NCBI GenBank assembly: GCA_964600435.1
Contig: CAZRJB010000004.1
Span: 1 to 64,000, forward strand
DNA: 64,000 bases
Direction of reading: 5' to 3'
Origin: HGM11367 sp964600435
GTDB lineage: Bacteria > Bacillota > Clostridia > Christensenellales > UBA1242
Shown here: positions 17,679 through 26,108 of the stretch, piece by piece
How the letters are laid out: every line of letters begins with the position of its first letter
Numbering within the stretch: position 1 is the first letter of the stretch
The notes under the pieces: generated by a model
Databases searched by the model: none
Seen by the model: the letters and a program-made list of their open reading frames with translations, nothing else
What the model was told of the DNA's origin: nothing
Made by a program: the position numbers and the translations under genes

Positions 17679-18815
17679 TTACCAATCTGTTAGTATATCC
17701 TTTATACTACTCAACACTCCTATTTTCTTTACACTATCAATAGTATATATTTTTTCCGAAAATAGCAAGCAATTGTCCAAAAATATCTCCAGTTTTCCAA
17801 CTTCTTGTTCTTTTACCACGGGTGCTGTTAAACTATTTGGCAAGTCATACTTATACACAACTCTATCCAACTCGTCTTTTGATAACGGATAATCAAACCC
17901 GCGCTTTGTAAAGGTTTTTACACTATCTTGTCGCCCATTGTTTACAGCAACTCTTCTAGCAATTTTATATTTTGGCAATAATGTCATAAGCTTATATTCA
18001 TCAAAACTTTTATTTAAAAGCATATGGCATTCTTCAAACATTGGTCCACAATTTAAAACAACACATACAGCCCTTAACCCATTTCTTTCACATGCACTAA
18101 CCAAACACCTTCCTGCGTTTCCAGTATAACCTGTTTTAACACCAATGCAACCCTCTAAAGAACTTAGCAATTTGTTCTTGTTTTTTAAATATCTAAAAGT
18201 GCCTTCTGAGCTTCCACTAATCTTGTAGTTTTTTGTGCAAACAATCTCCCTAAAAACATCGTTATCTAATGCCGTTGCGGTTATTATTGCCAAATCATAA
18301 GCAGTTGTGAAATGTCCAGAACTATCCAACCCGTGCGGATTTTCAAAATTTGAATTGTACGCTCCACATTTTTCTGCTGTGCTTTTCATTAGTTTACAAA
18401 ACGAATCTATGTCGTTGGATATATGTAGCGCCAAAGCTGTTGCGGCATCATTTCCAGACGGCAACATCATTCCATAAAGCAATTCTCTCACAGTCTTTTT
18501 TTCGCCATGTTTTAAATAAATACTTGTTCCAGAAATTCCAACTGCACGGTCATCAACAACAAATTCTTCATCCAAATTGTTACAATGATTTAAAACTGTC
18601 AATGTCGTAACAATTTTTGTTGTGGATGCCATTGGTAGTTTTACATTTTCGTTTTGAGAATAAAGAACTCTAGAACTACTTGACTCAACAACACACATTG
18701 CTTTTGCAGAAGAATCCGCTCTAACTATTGTTTTTGTAAAAAATGTTTGAGCAAAGCAGAAAAACGTTAACGAGCATAAAGCAATAAATACAAAGATTTT
18801 AGTTATTTTTTTCAT
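17679..18815 (-). CDS. D-alanyl-D-alanine carboxypeptidase (DacB/DacF type)
   Basis: A 378-residue class A low-molecular-weight penicillin-binding protein with an N-terminal signal peptide. SxxK is in LPMASTTKIV, SxN in LPSGNDAAT and KTG in IGVKTGYTGNAG. It trims the terminal D-Ala from peptidoglycan stem peptides. The ATG at 18815 follows GGTGAT; a GTG three codons upstream is less likely. It overlaps the end of gerW by 17 nt. Position next to gerW, scpB and scpA is conserved in spore formers and suggests the spore-cortex paralogue. Confidence 0.88.
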   Translation of the reverse strand: MKKITKIFVFIALCSLTFFCFAQTFFTKTIVRADSSAKAMCVVESSSSRVLYSQNENVKLPMASTTKIVTTLTVLNHCNNLDEEFVVDDRAVGISGTSIYLKHGEKKTVRELLYGMMLPSGNDAATALALHISNDIDSFCKLMKSTAEKCGAYNSNFENPHGLDSSGHFTTAYDLAIITATALDNDVFREIVCTKNYKISGSSEGTFRYLKNKNKLLSSLEGCIGVKTGYTGNAGRCLVSACERNGLRAVCVVLNCGPMFEECHMLLNKSFDEYKLMTLLPKYKIARRVAVNNGRQDSVKTFTKRGFDYPLSKDELDRVVYKYDLPNSLTAPVVKEQEVGKLEIFLDNCLLFSEKIYTIDSVKKIGVLSSIKDILTDW

Positions 18816-19203
18816 TTTTATCACCTTTGTCTTTTTTTAAACTATTTATAATTTTATTTGCTAGGTTTAAAAGTGTTTGATACATGGTTTTGTTTTCTAC
18901 ATCAACAAACTGAACTCCACCTTGATTTATAACAATAAACCCAATCGGAGTAACACTCATCCCGCAACCGCTACCGCCTGCCATTGGAAAGTGATTAGCA
19001 ACACGTCTTGTGCTTTTGTCAGAATATTCTCCACCCCCAACAACAAACCCGACCGAGGCTTTTGAAATTGGAATAACTGTTGTTTGCTTATCAACAACAA
19101 TTGGTTCTCCCACAATTGTGTTTGTCTCCATTAAAATTTTAACTTTTTCCAGTGAAGTTTTAATTAAATTATCAATGTTTGAATTTTCATTAAGATCTTT
19201 CAT
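18799..19203 (-). CDS. gerW: Spore germination protein GerW (YtfJ family)
   Basis: A 134-residue protein of the YtfJ/GerW family, recognised by TVIPISKASVGFVVGGGEY, the glycine-rich AGGSGCGMSVTPIGFIVI and the preceding TNTIVGEPI. In Bacillus subtilis YtfJ is a spore protein needed for normal germination via SleB. Start ATG 19203 with GGAG upstream; a GTG nine bases earlier overlaps that site. It follows a DUF2953 gene exactly as ytfI-ytfJ does in Bacillus. Confidence 0.92.
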   Translation of the reverse strand: MKDLNENSNIDNLIKTSLEKVKILMETNTIVGEPIVVDKQTTVIPISKASVGFVVGGGEYSDKSTRRVANHFPMAGGSGCGMSVTPIGFIVINQGGVQFVDVENKTMYQTLLNLANKIINSLKKDKGDKNEKNN

Positions 19204-19750
19204 ATTTTTCACTCCTTTTTATTATTGTTAGCGACATAATAATTGAATATACCACATCAAAAATTGTCACAAAACAACTAGCAACAACTGCGATTGTAAA
19301 ATTTTTCCCATTGTAATTTGGATTTGTTTCTACAACAAATTTTGCAGACTTTTTAATGTTTTTTAAGTAAGCCACAAGCATTCCAGAAACAACATTTATC
19401 ATTCCAGAGCAAAGCGCTGTATAAAAAGCGTCGTTAAGCCCAATTCTTGAAAAAAAGTTAACCTTTTTAACAATAATTTTTTGTTGCATTTGTACAGAAA
19501 ATTGTTTTAAAAACCTTATTTGTTTGTTTGATATTTCAACTTCAACTTCTTTTTTGTTTTTGTTTGTGTAAACAACAATCTGGTTTTTTACAAATTTTAG
19601 TTTATATGTTAAAATTTTAACAAAAAAAACATACAAAGAAACAATACCAACATTGTTCAAAAAATCATAAGACAAATATGCTTTGGCAAAAACCGGCACA
19701 ATTAACAAAACAAAAAAAAGCACAACAACAATAAGCCAAACACTTTGCAT
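19190..19750 (-). CDS. DUF2953 protein (YtfI-like)
   Basis: A 186-residue protein with an N-terminal membrane segment (about 3-22), a basic middle region and a C-terminal hydrophobic helix (FTIAVVASCFVTIFDVVYSIIM). The NPNYNGKNFTIAV ending is typical of DUF2953. It precedes gerW as in the Bacillus ytfI-ytfJ pair. Function unknown, probably linked to spore development. The weak central part makes the identification rest partly on neighbourhood. Confidence 0.78.
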   Translation of the reverse strand: MQSVWLIVVVLFFVLLIVPVFAKAYLSYDFLNNVGIVSLYVFFVKILTYKLKFVKNQIVVYTNKNKKEVEVEISNKQIRFLKQFSVQMQQKIIVKKVNFFSRIGLNDAFYTALCSGMINVVSGMLVAYLKNIKKSAKFVVETNPNYNGKNFTIAVVASCFVTIFDVVYSIIMSLTIIKRSEKYERS

Positions 19751-19803
19751 ATTATTATTGTGTTATATTTTAAAATAATTATTACATATTGAACATAACA
19801 AAT

Positions 19804-20481
19804 TTAATTTTCCGTTGCCAATTCTGGCAAAGGTTCATCCGACTCAATTGTTTGAATGTCCTCACCTTTTAAAAACTCAGGAACAATCTCTTCTTGAGAA
19901 ATTTCATGGTCTCTATATAAACTATCAGTCGTGTGTTGAACATCTGTTTCTGCCCTAATTAAACGTATTCTTTCTAACAAATCTTCATATGAAGGAAGGT
20001 CGCTTATGTTGTTTAGGTTAAATCTTTTTAAAAACTCATCGGTTGTTCCATACAAAAAAGGTTTACCAACGGCATCTTTTCTTCCCACAACTTCAATCAA
20101 ATTGTTGTCCAACAACATTTGAACAGCATAATCTGCCGACCTTGTGTTTCTTATTTCTTCAATTTCAAGTTTTGTTATTGGTTGTTTGTATGCGATGATT
20201 GCAACAGTTTCTAATGTTGCTTTTGTTAATGCCTTCTCTCTGATTGGGTTTAAAATATCACTAACAACATCCACATATTTTTGGTTTGTACAAAGTTGAA
20301 GCTTGTTTTTATATTCAATCAAAATAATCCCACTATCCTCAGATAATTCTTTTTTTATTTCTTCAATTATGCTAGTCAATTTTTTTTCAGTTAATTCAAG
20401 CTTTTCTTTAAGCACATTTTTTTCAACACCATCACCTGCAACAAATAAGGTTGCTTTAATTATTTCTTTTTCGTTATTCAT
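19804..20481 (-). CDS. scpB: Segregation and condensation protein B
   Basis: A 225-residue ScpB with two winged-helix domains. ATLETVAIIAYKQPITKLEIEEIR and VGRKDAVGKPFLYGTTDEFL are family signatures. ScpB binds ScpA to form the kleisin part of the SMC condensin complex. Its start overlaps the end of scpA by 8 nt. The C-terminal tail is acidic. Confidence 0.95.
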   Translation of the reverse strand: MNNEKEIIKATLFVAGDGVEKNVLKEKLELTEKKLTSIIEEIKKELSEDSGIILIEYKNKLQLCTNQKYVDVVSDILNPIREKALTKATLETVAIIAYKQPITKLEIEEIRNTRSADYAVQMLLDNNLIEVVGRKDAVGKPFLYGTTDEFLKRFNLNNISDLPSYEDLLERIRLIRAETDVQHTTDSLYRDHEISQEEIVPEFLKGEDIQTIESDEPLPELATEN

Positions 20482-21235
20482 TTTTTAATTTTTCCTCATT
20501 TTCAAATATATCAATATCTCCAAACAAGTCAGGTTGTTTAACCTTAACAAATTGGAGTTTTAAAAGTTCTAGCAATGCCAGAAAAATGTTCAACATTTCA
20601 CTTTTTGTGTGGTCAGCTTCAAATAAATCAACAAATTTTATATGTTTTTTTTCTTTAATTACATTTTTTATTGATATTATTTTTTCTGCAACAGTAAACC
20701 TATCTTTAACAATTTTTTTAGGTTCTTGGCTCTCTTGTTTTCTTTCAACTTTGCACAACAAGTTTGCAAATGCGTCTAAAAGATTTTCTAGCACCATATC
20801 TTTTAGCACAATTTTTACATTGCCAGCCATTTTGTCTGGTTCTTTATATAACTTATTAATATCTTCAATTCTTTGCAATGCAATGCTTGCATCTTGAAAA
20901 ACAGCATATTCTTTCATTTTTGCCTTTAAGTAAGTTTCTGGATCAATTTCATCATCCAAATCCTCTGGAACTTCAACAGGCAAAATTGCCTTAGACTTTA
21001 TTTCTATTAGCATTGATGCAACTTGAATAAATTCACTAGCACTTTCCAAATCTAAATTTTCAACATCTTTTATGTAATCTAAATATTGCTCAGTTATGTC
21101 TGCCAAATGAATTTCATCTATGTCCATTTTAGACTCTTTAACCAAATGTAACAAAAGAGCAATTGGACCTTCAAAATTTTCTAACTTAACACCATAACTA
21201 TCCGCATATAGTTCTTCCAAATTTTGTTCTTTCAT
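20474..21235 (-). CDS. scpA: Segregation and condensation protein A
   Basis: A 253-residue kleisin. The N-terminal VKLENFEGPIALLLHLVKES and MDIDEIHLADITEQYLDYI are the ScpA hallmark that binds the SMC neck; the C-terminal FLALLELLKLQFVKVKQ contacts the SMC head. The ATG at 21235 overlaps the stop of the M50 protease gene (TAATG); an in-frame extension 18 nt upstream is less likely. Confidence 0.95.
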   Translation of the reverse strand: MKEQNLEELYADSYGVKLENFEGPIALLLHLVKESKMDIDEIHLADITEQYLDYIKDVENLDLESASEFIQVASMLIEIKSKAILPVEVPEDLDDEIDPETYLKAKMKEYAVFQDASIALQRIEDINKLYKEPDKMAGNVKIVLKDMVLENLLDAFANLLCKVERKQESQEPKKIVKDRFTVAEKIISIKNVIKEKKHIKFVDLFEADHTKSEMLNIFLALLELLKLQFVKVKQPDLFGDIDIFENEEKLKNE

Positions 21236-21933
21236 TACACAAACAACCCCCAAAAACTAAAAAATGCATCGGTTATAACACCAGTTAAAAAGTTATAGAA
21301 AATGTCAAAGAATGGAGAAATTACAACAATAACCAAAATTAAATTACCCCATCTATACATAAAATTTAAGAAACGATTATTCAGCCTAAACAATGCCTTT
21401 ATTGCATTAAAACCATCTAGCGGATATATTGGAATAATGTTAAAACAAAACAAAGCAATGTTAAGAATAATTGAATAAAGCAAAAAATAATGAATTAAAT
21501 ATAACAAATCATTAGAATAATACAAAGAGCCATTCAAGTCCACATTAGAACAATAATTAACAAAAAAGAAAAACAAGCCACTAAAAATAAAGGCAAGAAA
21601 CAAGTTTGTTAAAACTCCAGCAATGCTAACCAAAAACATATCTCGTCTATATTTTTTAAAATTTAATGGATTTACTTCAACTGGTTTTGCCCAGCCAAAT
21701 CCAACAACCAAAAAACCAATTAATCCATATGCATCAATATGTTTTAGTGGGTTCATTGTTAACCTGCCCAAAGCTTTTGGTGTTGGGTCACCAAGTTTGT
21801 ATGCTGTTAAAGCATGTGCATATTCATGCAAACCAAAAGCAATTATGATTGCAAAAATATAGCCCAAAACAAAAGCTATAACATGTGAAAATGAAAATCC
21901 TTGTTGAAATAACGAACTTATACTATAAAACAT
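21235..21933 (-). CDS. Site-2 protease family (M50) membrane protein
   Basis: A 232-residue polytopic protein with the zinc motif HEYAHA (about residues 38-43, in FGLHEYAHALTAYKLGD) and the third ligand region YPLDGFNAIKALF (about 170-182). No PDZ or CBS domain is present, so it is the short YwhC-like group. In clostridial genomes it commonly precedes scpA. A role as an intramembrane protease is inferred from the motif; the substrate is unknown. SpoIVFB, the pro-sigma-K protease, belongs to the same clan but is usually longer and next to spoIVFA, so I do not equate them. Confidence 0.87.
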   Translation of the reverse strand: MFYSISSLFQQGFSFSHVIAFVLGYIFAIIIAFGLHEYAHALTAYKLGDPTPKALGRLTMNPLKHIDAYGLIGFLVVGFGWAKPVEVNPLNFKKYRRDMFLVSIAGVLTNLFLAFIFSGLFFFFVNYCSNVDLNGSLYYSNDLLYLIHYFLLYSIILNIALFCFNIIPIYPLDGFNAIKALFRLNNRFLNFMYRWGNLILVIVVISPFFDIFYNFLTGVITDAFFSFWGLFV

Positions 21934-22050
21934 AAGGTTATTATATCAAACAATTATCAAATAATCAAGAAATAAATCAATTTAAAAAAAGCAAATAAAA
22001 ATCCACAAACAAATCAATTAACCATAGCATTTGATATTTTTGTTATAAAA

Positions 22051-22080
22051 AGTAGCAAAGTTGGTTTTAACTTTGCTACT
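22051..22080 (-). terminator. Intrinsic terminator of dacF
   Basis: A perfect 12-bp inverted repeat AGTAGCAAAGTT / AACTTTGCTACT with a 6-nt loop, immediately after the dacF stop codon on the minus strand and followed there by TTTTATAAC. Confidence 0.8.
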
Positions 22081-22086
22081 TAAATT

Positions 22087-23244
22087 TTAATACATATTTG
22101 AAATAATTGATTTAAAGTTATCAACAAATGTCAAGCCTTCAACGTCATTTTTAACTGTTAAGCCAATTGTTTTAAGAACGTTACCTTCTTTTGAAATAAT
22201 CACCCTACCAACAATTTCGCCATTTTTTGTTGCTCCAATTTTTTCGGGCAATTCAAGAGAGATATCATAATTAGAAGAGTTACCTTTTTTATCGAAAGCG
22301 AAGAAATTTTCCACTGGCACAATTTCTGCAATTTCAGTTTTACATTTTTTTGTAGACAATTGTTTTAACACAACATCTGAATCAACAAGTTGCTTGTTTT
22401 CGTAGTTAGCAAAACCATAATTGTACATTGTTGTTGATTCTTTAAATCTATCTTTTCCAGTTTTTGCACCAATCACAACAGTTATAAGTCTTAGGTTTTC
22501 TTTTTTAACAGAAGAAGTTAAACAATAACCCGATTCACTTGTTGACCCCGTTTTTCCACAATCACATCCCTCATAATACCTAATTAACTTGTTTGTGTTA
22601 ACAAGTTCAGTTTTTCTACCAGATGGATGTGTTAAGCTGTCCATCCAAATTGTGCTAAACTTATGATAATCATCAAATTTTATAAGATTTTTTAGCAATA
22701 TTGCACAATCAACAGCGGTTGAATATTGTTCAGGTGCAGGTAGCCCAGTAGAATTACAGTACAAAGTGTTGTTCATGCCAAGTTTTTTTGCTGTAGAATT
22801 CATAAGATTCACAAATTCTTTTTCACAGCCCGAAATGCCCTCAGCAAGTGCAACACTAGCATCGTTTGCAGATGCCATTATAACACTTCTTAACAAATCC
22901 TTAACCGAATATTTTACATAAGGGTCAATAAAAACCTGCGAGCCACCCATGCCAGATGCATTTTCAGATGTTGTGAATTTTTGGTCATATGTGATTTTTC
23001 CACTTTCTAAACATTCAAAAGTTAAATATATTGTCATCATTTTAACCATACTAGCAATAGGCAACTTTTTATCTTTATCTTTTTCAAAAATGATTGTTCC
23101 GGAATCATAGTCCATCATTATGGCAGATTTTGCCGTTAAATTAAACAACTCTTCTGCATGTACAGTGCTTTTTGTTTGCATAATACTACAACATATTGTA
23201 CATAAAGCAAGCATAATAACACCAAATATTTTAAATCGTTTCAT
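22087..23244 (-). CDS. dacF: D-alanyl-D-alanine carboxypeptidase (DacF type)
   Basis: A 385-residue penicillin-binding protein with a signal peptide. The motifs are SxxK in LPIASMVKMMT, SxN as SANDAS and KTG in CGKTGSTSESGYC. It removes terminal D-Ala from stem peptides. The order spoIIM, punA, dacF matches the Bacillus subtilis neighbourhood spoIIM...punA-dacF-spoIIA, which supports the forespore enzyme DacF. GGAGAG precedes the ATG, and a strong terminator follows. spoIIAA/AB/AC, which follow dacF in Bacillus, are absent here. Confidence 0.88.
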   Translation of the reverse strand: MKRFKIFGVIMLALCTICCSIMQTKSTVHAEELFNLTAKSAIMMDYDSGTIIFEKDKDKKLPIASMVKMMTIYLTFECLESGKITYDQKFTTSENASGMGGSQVFIDPYVKYSVKDLLRSVIMASANDASVALAEGISGCEKEFVNLMNSTAKKLGMNNTLYCNSTGLPAPEQYSTAVDCAILLKNLIKFDDYHKFSTIWMDSLTHPSGRKTELVNTNKLIRYYEGCDCGKTGSTSESGYCLTSSVKKENLRLITVVIGAKTGKDRFKESTTMYNYGFANYENKQLVDSDVVLKQLSTKKCKTEIAEIVPVENFFAFDKKGNSSNYDISLELPEKIGATKNGEIVGRVIISKEGNVLKTIGLTVKNDVEGLTFVDNFKSIISNMY

Positions 23245-23344
23245 ATACTCTCCTTTTTATGTTTTTAGTATTAGCAAACAATTTAAAAATATTTATCAAT
23301 ATGCAACAAAAAACATTTTGACATACCACAAACAATTTTATGGT

Positions 23345-24121
23345 TTAAATTATGTTCTGCAAAACAGCCTTTAGTTTTTGACTTGCTTTTTTAGCATTAT
23401 CCAAAACTTCTTTATGATTCAAGTTATCATCTCCGCCAGAAAATGTGTTAACAATAACAGAGAACCCTATCACTTTTAAACCTAAATAATTACAAATAAT
23501 ACAATCAAAAGCAGTGCTCATGCTAACAGCATCACAGCCAAGCATTCTTAGCATGTTTATTTCCGCTTTTGTTTCGTAACTAGGCCCACTCATTTGAACA
23601 AAAACACCTTCCTTTAAATCAATATTGTTCTGTTTTGCAACCTCTCTTGCCTTATTTCTCCATTCTGAATTATAGCAATCTCCCATATTTGTGAACTGCA
23701 TATTTTCAATTCCTATTAATGGATTAATGCCAGATAAGTTGATGTGGTCGTTAATAAGCATTATATCACCGACCTTAAAATTTATATTAATCCCACCAGA
23801 AGATGTTAACAAAACAATTTTTTGCACACCCAAACCAGAAACAATTTCAAACGGCAATCTCACCAATTCAACATTTCCACTTTCGTAGTAATGAATTCTT
23901 GATACCAAAACAACACCAAGACCTTTATACACTCCAAAAACAAACTTGCCACTGTGCCCTTTTACCTTAGATTTTGGCAACCCCAATTCCTCATATAAAA
24001 CCTCAAATTTGTTCTCTATATTTGGCAAAGCATCCGAAAGCCCTGAACCAGCAACAATTGCAATATCCATCTTTTTTACATTGTATTTGTTTTTTAATAT
24101 ATCTAATGCATTTTTAACCAT
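23345..24121 (-). CDS. punA: Purine-nucleoside phosphorylase
   Basis: A 258-residue trimeric-type PNP. The phosphate-binding IVAGSGLSDAL, KVKGHSGKFVFG, GVFVQMSGPSYETKAEINMLRMLGCDAVSMST and the Asn of SVIVNTFSGG are in the expected order. It phosphorolyses inosine and guanosine to free base and ribose-1-phosphate. It lies between spoIIM and dacF as in Bacillus, but the usual partners xerD and deoB are missing from the run. Confidence 0.93.
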   Translation of the reverse strand: MVKNALDILKNKYNVKKMDIAIVAGSGLSDALPNIENKFEVLYEELGLPKSKVKGHSGKFVFGVYKGLGVVLVSRIHYYESGNVELVRLPFEIVSGLGVQKIVLLTSSGGININFKVGDIMLINDHINLSGINPLIGIENMQFTNMGDCYNSEWRNKAREVAKQNNIDLKEGVFVQMSGPSYETKAEINMLRMLGCDAVSMSTAFDCIICNYLGLKVIGFSVIVNTFSGGDDNLNHKEVLDNAKKASQKLKAVLQNII

Positions 24122-24165
24122 GTTTTTTCTCCTTTATATTATTATCACAAAACTCAAGCAAAATG

Positions 24166-24789
24166 TCAAATTATTAAAATTGTTGTTGGTTTAAAAATCA
24201 ATAATAAAGTTATTTCAACAATATCTAGCAATAGCATTGATATAAGCAAAATTAATAACAGTTTTTTATAATTATTATCGTACGAACCACACAACTTTTT
24301 ATCTTTTAACATATTGATGTAAATAATAAACATTAGAGAAAGCAAAGCAATTAGTAATATTTGTATTGGTAACACAATCAAAATTGAACTCAATATTCCA
24401 CCCAAACCCATCTTTATAATTATAAATGTACAATTTAAAGTTACCAAAAACGACCTGTAAACAATTAGGCATATTCCTAAAATGTTTAAAAACAAGTTAA
24501 AGGAACACACAAACAGCAATCCAGCCATAATCAAGCACGACACAAACCGTAATATAAAATATTTAAATGAATAAACCCCACCATCAATCATTGCATACAT
24601 ACTAAAATCTTCCAAATCTATGTCATTATCCGCATTATATAACTTTATTGATGTAAAAATACCAGTTAGTAGCGATATAAGAATAACAAAAATTAGCAAT
24701 ATGATAATCAGTTTATTTTTTTTAAAAAAATCTTGGATATAAAATTTTATTCTAGCCCACCCATAATTGTTTTTAGTATAATCAATCAT
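24166..24789 (-). CDS. spoIIM: Stage II sporulation protein M
   Basis: A 207-residue protein with five hydrophobic helices and a basic N-terminus (FFKKNKLIIILLIFVIL). SpoIIM works with SpoIID and SpoIIP in the septal peptidoglycan remodelling that drives forespore engulfment. Sequence support is moderate; the position before punA-dacF is the same as in Bacillus. There is no ribosome-binding site before the ATG; a sigma-E-like promoter ends 5 nt upstream. Confidence 0.75.
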   Translation of the reverse strand: MIDYTKNNYGWARIKFYIQDFFKKNKLIIILLIFVILISLLTGIFTSIKLYNADNDIDLEDFSMYAMIDGGVYSFKYFILRFVSCLIMAGLLFVCSFNLFLNILGICLIVYRSFLVTLNCTFIIIKMGLGGILSSILIVLPIQILLIALLSLMFIIYINMLKDKKLCGSYDNNYKKLLLILLISMLLLDIVEITLLLIFKPTTILII

Positions 24790-24794
24790 AGTTT

Positions 24795-24823
24795 ATCATA
24801 TGTAGAATTTTGTTGGAATATAT
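24795..24823 (-). promoter_or_regulatory. Possible sigma-E promoter of spoIIM
   Basis: On the minus strand ATATATT (24823-24817), a 14-bp spacer and CATATGAT (24802-24795), resembling the sigma-E pattern. It would start transcription at the spoIIM ATG. In Bacillus spoIIM is sigma-E dependent. The match is loose in such AT-rich DNA. Confidence 0.4.
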
Positions 24824-24830
24824 CTAAAAA

Positions 24831-26036
24831 TTAGCCAGCTTGTTCCAACATCCAATCAATATAAACCCCATATCCCTTTGTGGCATCGTTTAAAAACACG
24901 TGTGTTACTGCACCAATAACCTTTCCGTTTTGCATGATTGGCGAACCACTCATTCCTTGAACAATTCCACCTGTTAAATTAATAAGCCTTTTATCGGTTA
25001 CCCTTATAACAAAACTTTTGTCGCTTGAAGTTGGTTGAAATTTTGCTTTTATTATTTCAACCTCATACTCCTCTCTAACTCCACTTACAGAACTAATTAA
25101 ACTGGCCTTGCCTAGTTTTACAAGCATCCTATTGCCAACCGGAGCAGTCATATTTGAGTCCACCACAGAATCAATGTTGTTGGTTGTTCCAAAAACACCA
25201 CATTTTGTGTTTTTTTCAATATCTCCATTAGCACTTTTTGTTTGCGAAAACAAACACCTAATTTCACCAGTTTTTCCTTTTTGTGCCTTGTTAATGCCAA
25301 CCAAATTACACAAATAAATTCCACCATCATGCACTGGAATTTCAACCCCTGTTTCATAATCGCATATGCTGTGTCCTAAAGCACCAAACTTGCCATCTTT
25401 TGTAACAAAAGTTAATGTTCCAATTCCTTGAGCATCATCTCTAACCCAAAGGCCCAATTTATACTCTTTTGTTTGCTCATCAAATTGCGGAACAAACACA
25501 ATTTCTTTTTTTTCTCCATTTCTTAAAAATTCAACAGATACAGAATCACCGTTTGAATTATTTAAAATTTTTATAATATCATTTGGTTTTTCAATTGTTT
25601 TGTTATTAATTTGAGTTATTATATCTCCCGTTTTAAATGGAGATTTCGCCATATTTTTAGAAACACTGTTTTCACCAACAACAATCAAACCCTCAGTGTT
25701 TATTGAAAACCCTAAAGGAATTCCACCTAAAAAAACTTCCTGCTCTTCTTCAATAACTGCATCAACCCTTTTTATTGGTATAACACCAAACAATTTGACC
25801 AAAAGACTGGTATTATGCTTACGTTCACCACCAACGGTAAAAATGTTTTCGCTAAGTTCAGCCGAAGCAAAGCTTCCAAATGTCGACTTTTCGTTTAGTT
25901 CATTTAAGTCATTTAATGTTATGTGTATGCTTTGTGGCAAATCTAAAATTGCTACGTAGTTAATGTTTAAACACAAAACCACAAATCCAAAAGCCAAACA
26001 AACACCCAACATTTTTAAAAAAAAATTCTTAACCAT
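24831..26036 (-). CDS. spoIVB: SpoIVB signalling serine peptidase
   Basis: A 401-residue secreted protease with an N-terminal membrane anchor, a PDZ domain (about 95-190, LGGIPLGFSINTEGLIVVG onward) and an S55 peptidase domain. GALGHSICDYETG holds the catalytic His region and GGIVQGMSGSPIMQNGKVIGAVTHVF the catalytic Ser. SpoIVB, made in the forespore, cleaves SpoIVFA to trigger pro-sigma-K processing; sigK is in this same window. I use ATG 26036 with AGGAG; the upstream extension to 26108 runs through the recN terminator. Confidence 0.94.
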   Translation of the reverse strand: MVKNFFLKMLGVCLAFGFVVLCLNINYVAILDLPQSIHITLNDLNELNEKSTFGSFASAELSENIFTVGGERKHNTSLLVKLFGVIPIKRVDAVIEEEQEVFLGGIPLGFSINTEGLIVVGENSVSKNMAKSPFKTGDIITQINNKTIEKPNDIIKILNNSNGDSVSVEFLRNGEKKEIVFVPQFDEQTKEYKLGLWVRDDAQGIGTLTFVTKDGKFGALGHSICDYETGVEIPVHDGGIYLCNLVGINKAQKGKTGEIRCLFSQTKSANGDIEKNTKCGVFGTTNNIDSVVDSNMTAPVGNRMLVKLGKASLISSVSGVREEYEVEIIKAKFQPTSSDKSFVIRVTDKRLINLTGGIVQGMSGSPIMQNGKVIGAVTHVFLNDATKGYGVYIDWMLEQAG

Positions 26037-26060
26037 ATAACTCCTACATAACAACAAAAA

Positions 26061-26085
26061 AAAGACCATTTTTTTAATAGTCTTT
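26061..26085 (-). terminator. Intrinsic terminator of recN
   Basis: On the minus strand AAAGACTATT pairs with AATGGTCTTT (10 bp, one G-U) around a 5-nt A loop and runs into a T tract. It lies between recN and spoIVB, separating the two transcription units. Confidence 0.75.
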
Positions 26086-26108
26086 GTTTTATAAAAAATA
26101 TTATTCAA

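Noticed and set aside
21235..21933. SpoIVFB, the pro-sigma-K protease
   Set aside because: The protein has the M50 motif but lies upstream of scpA without spoIVFA and lacks a CBS domain, so it fits the general YwhC-like group better.
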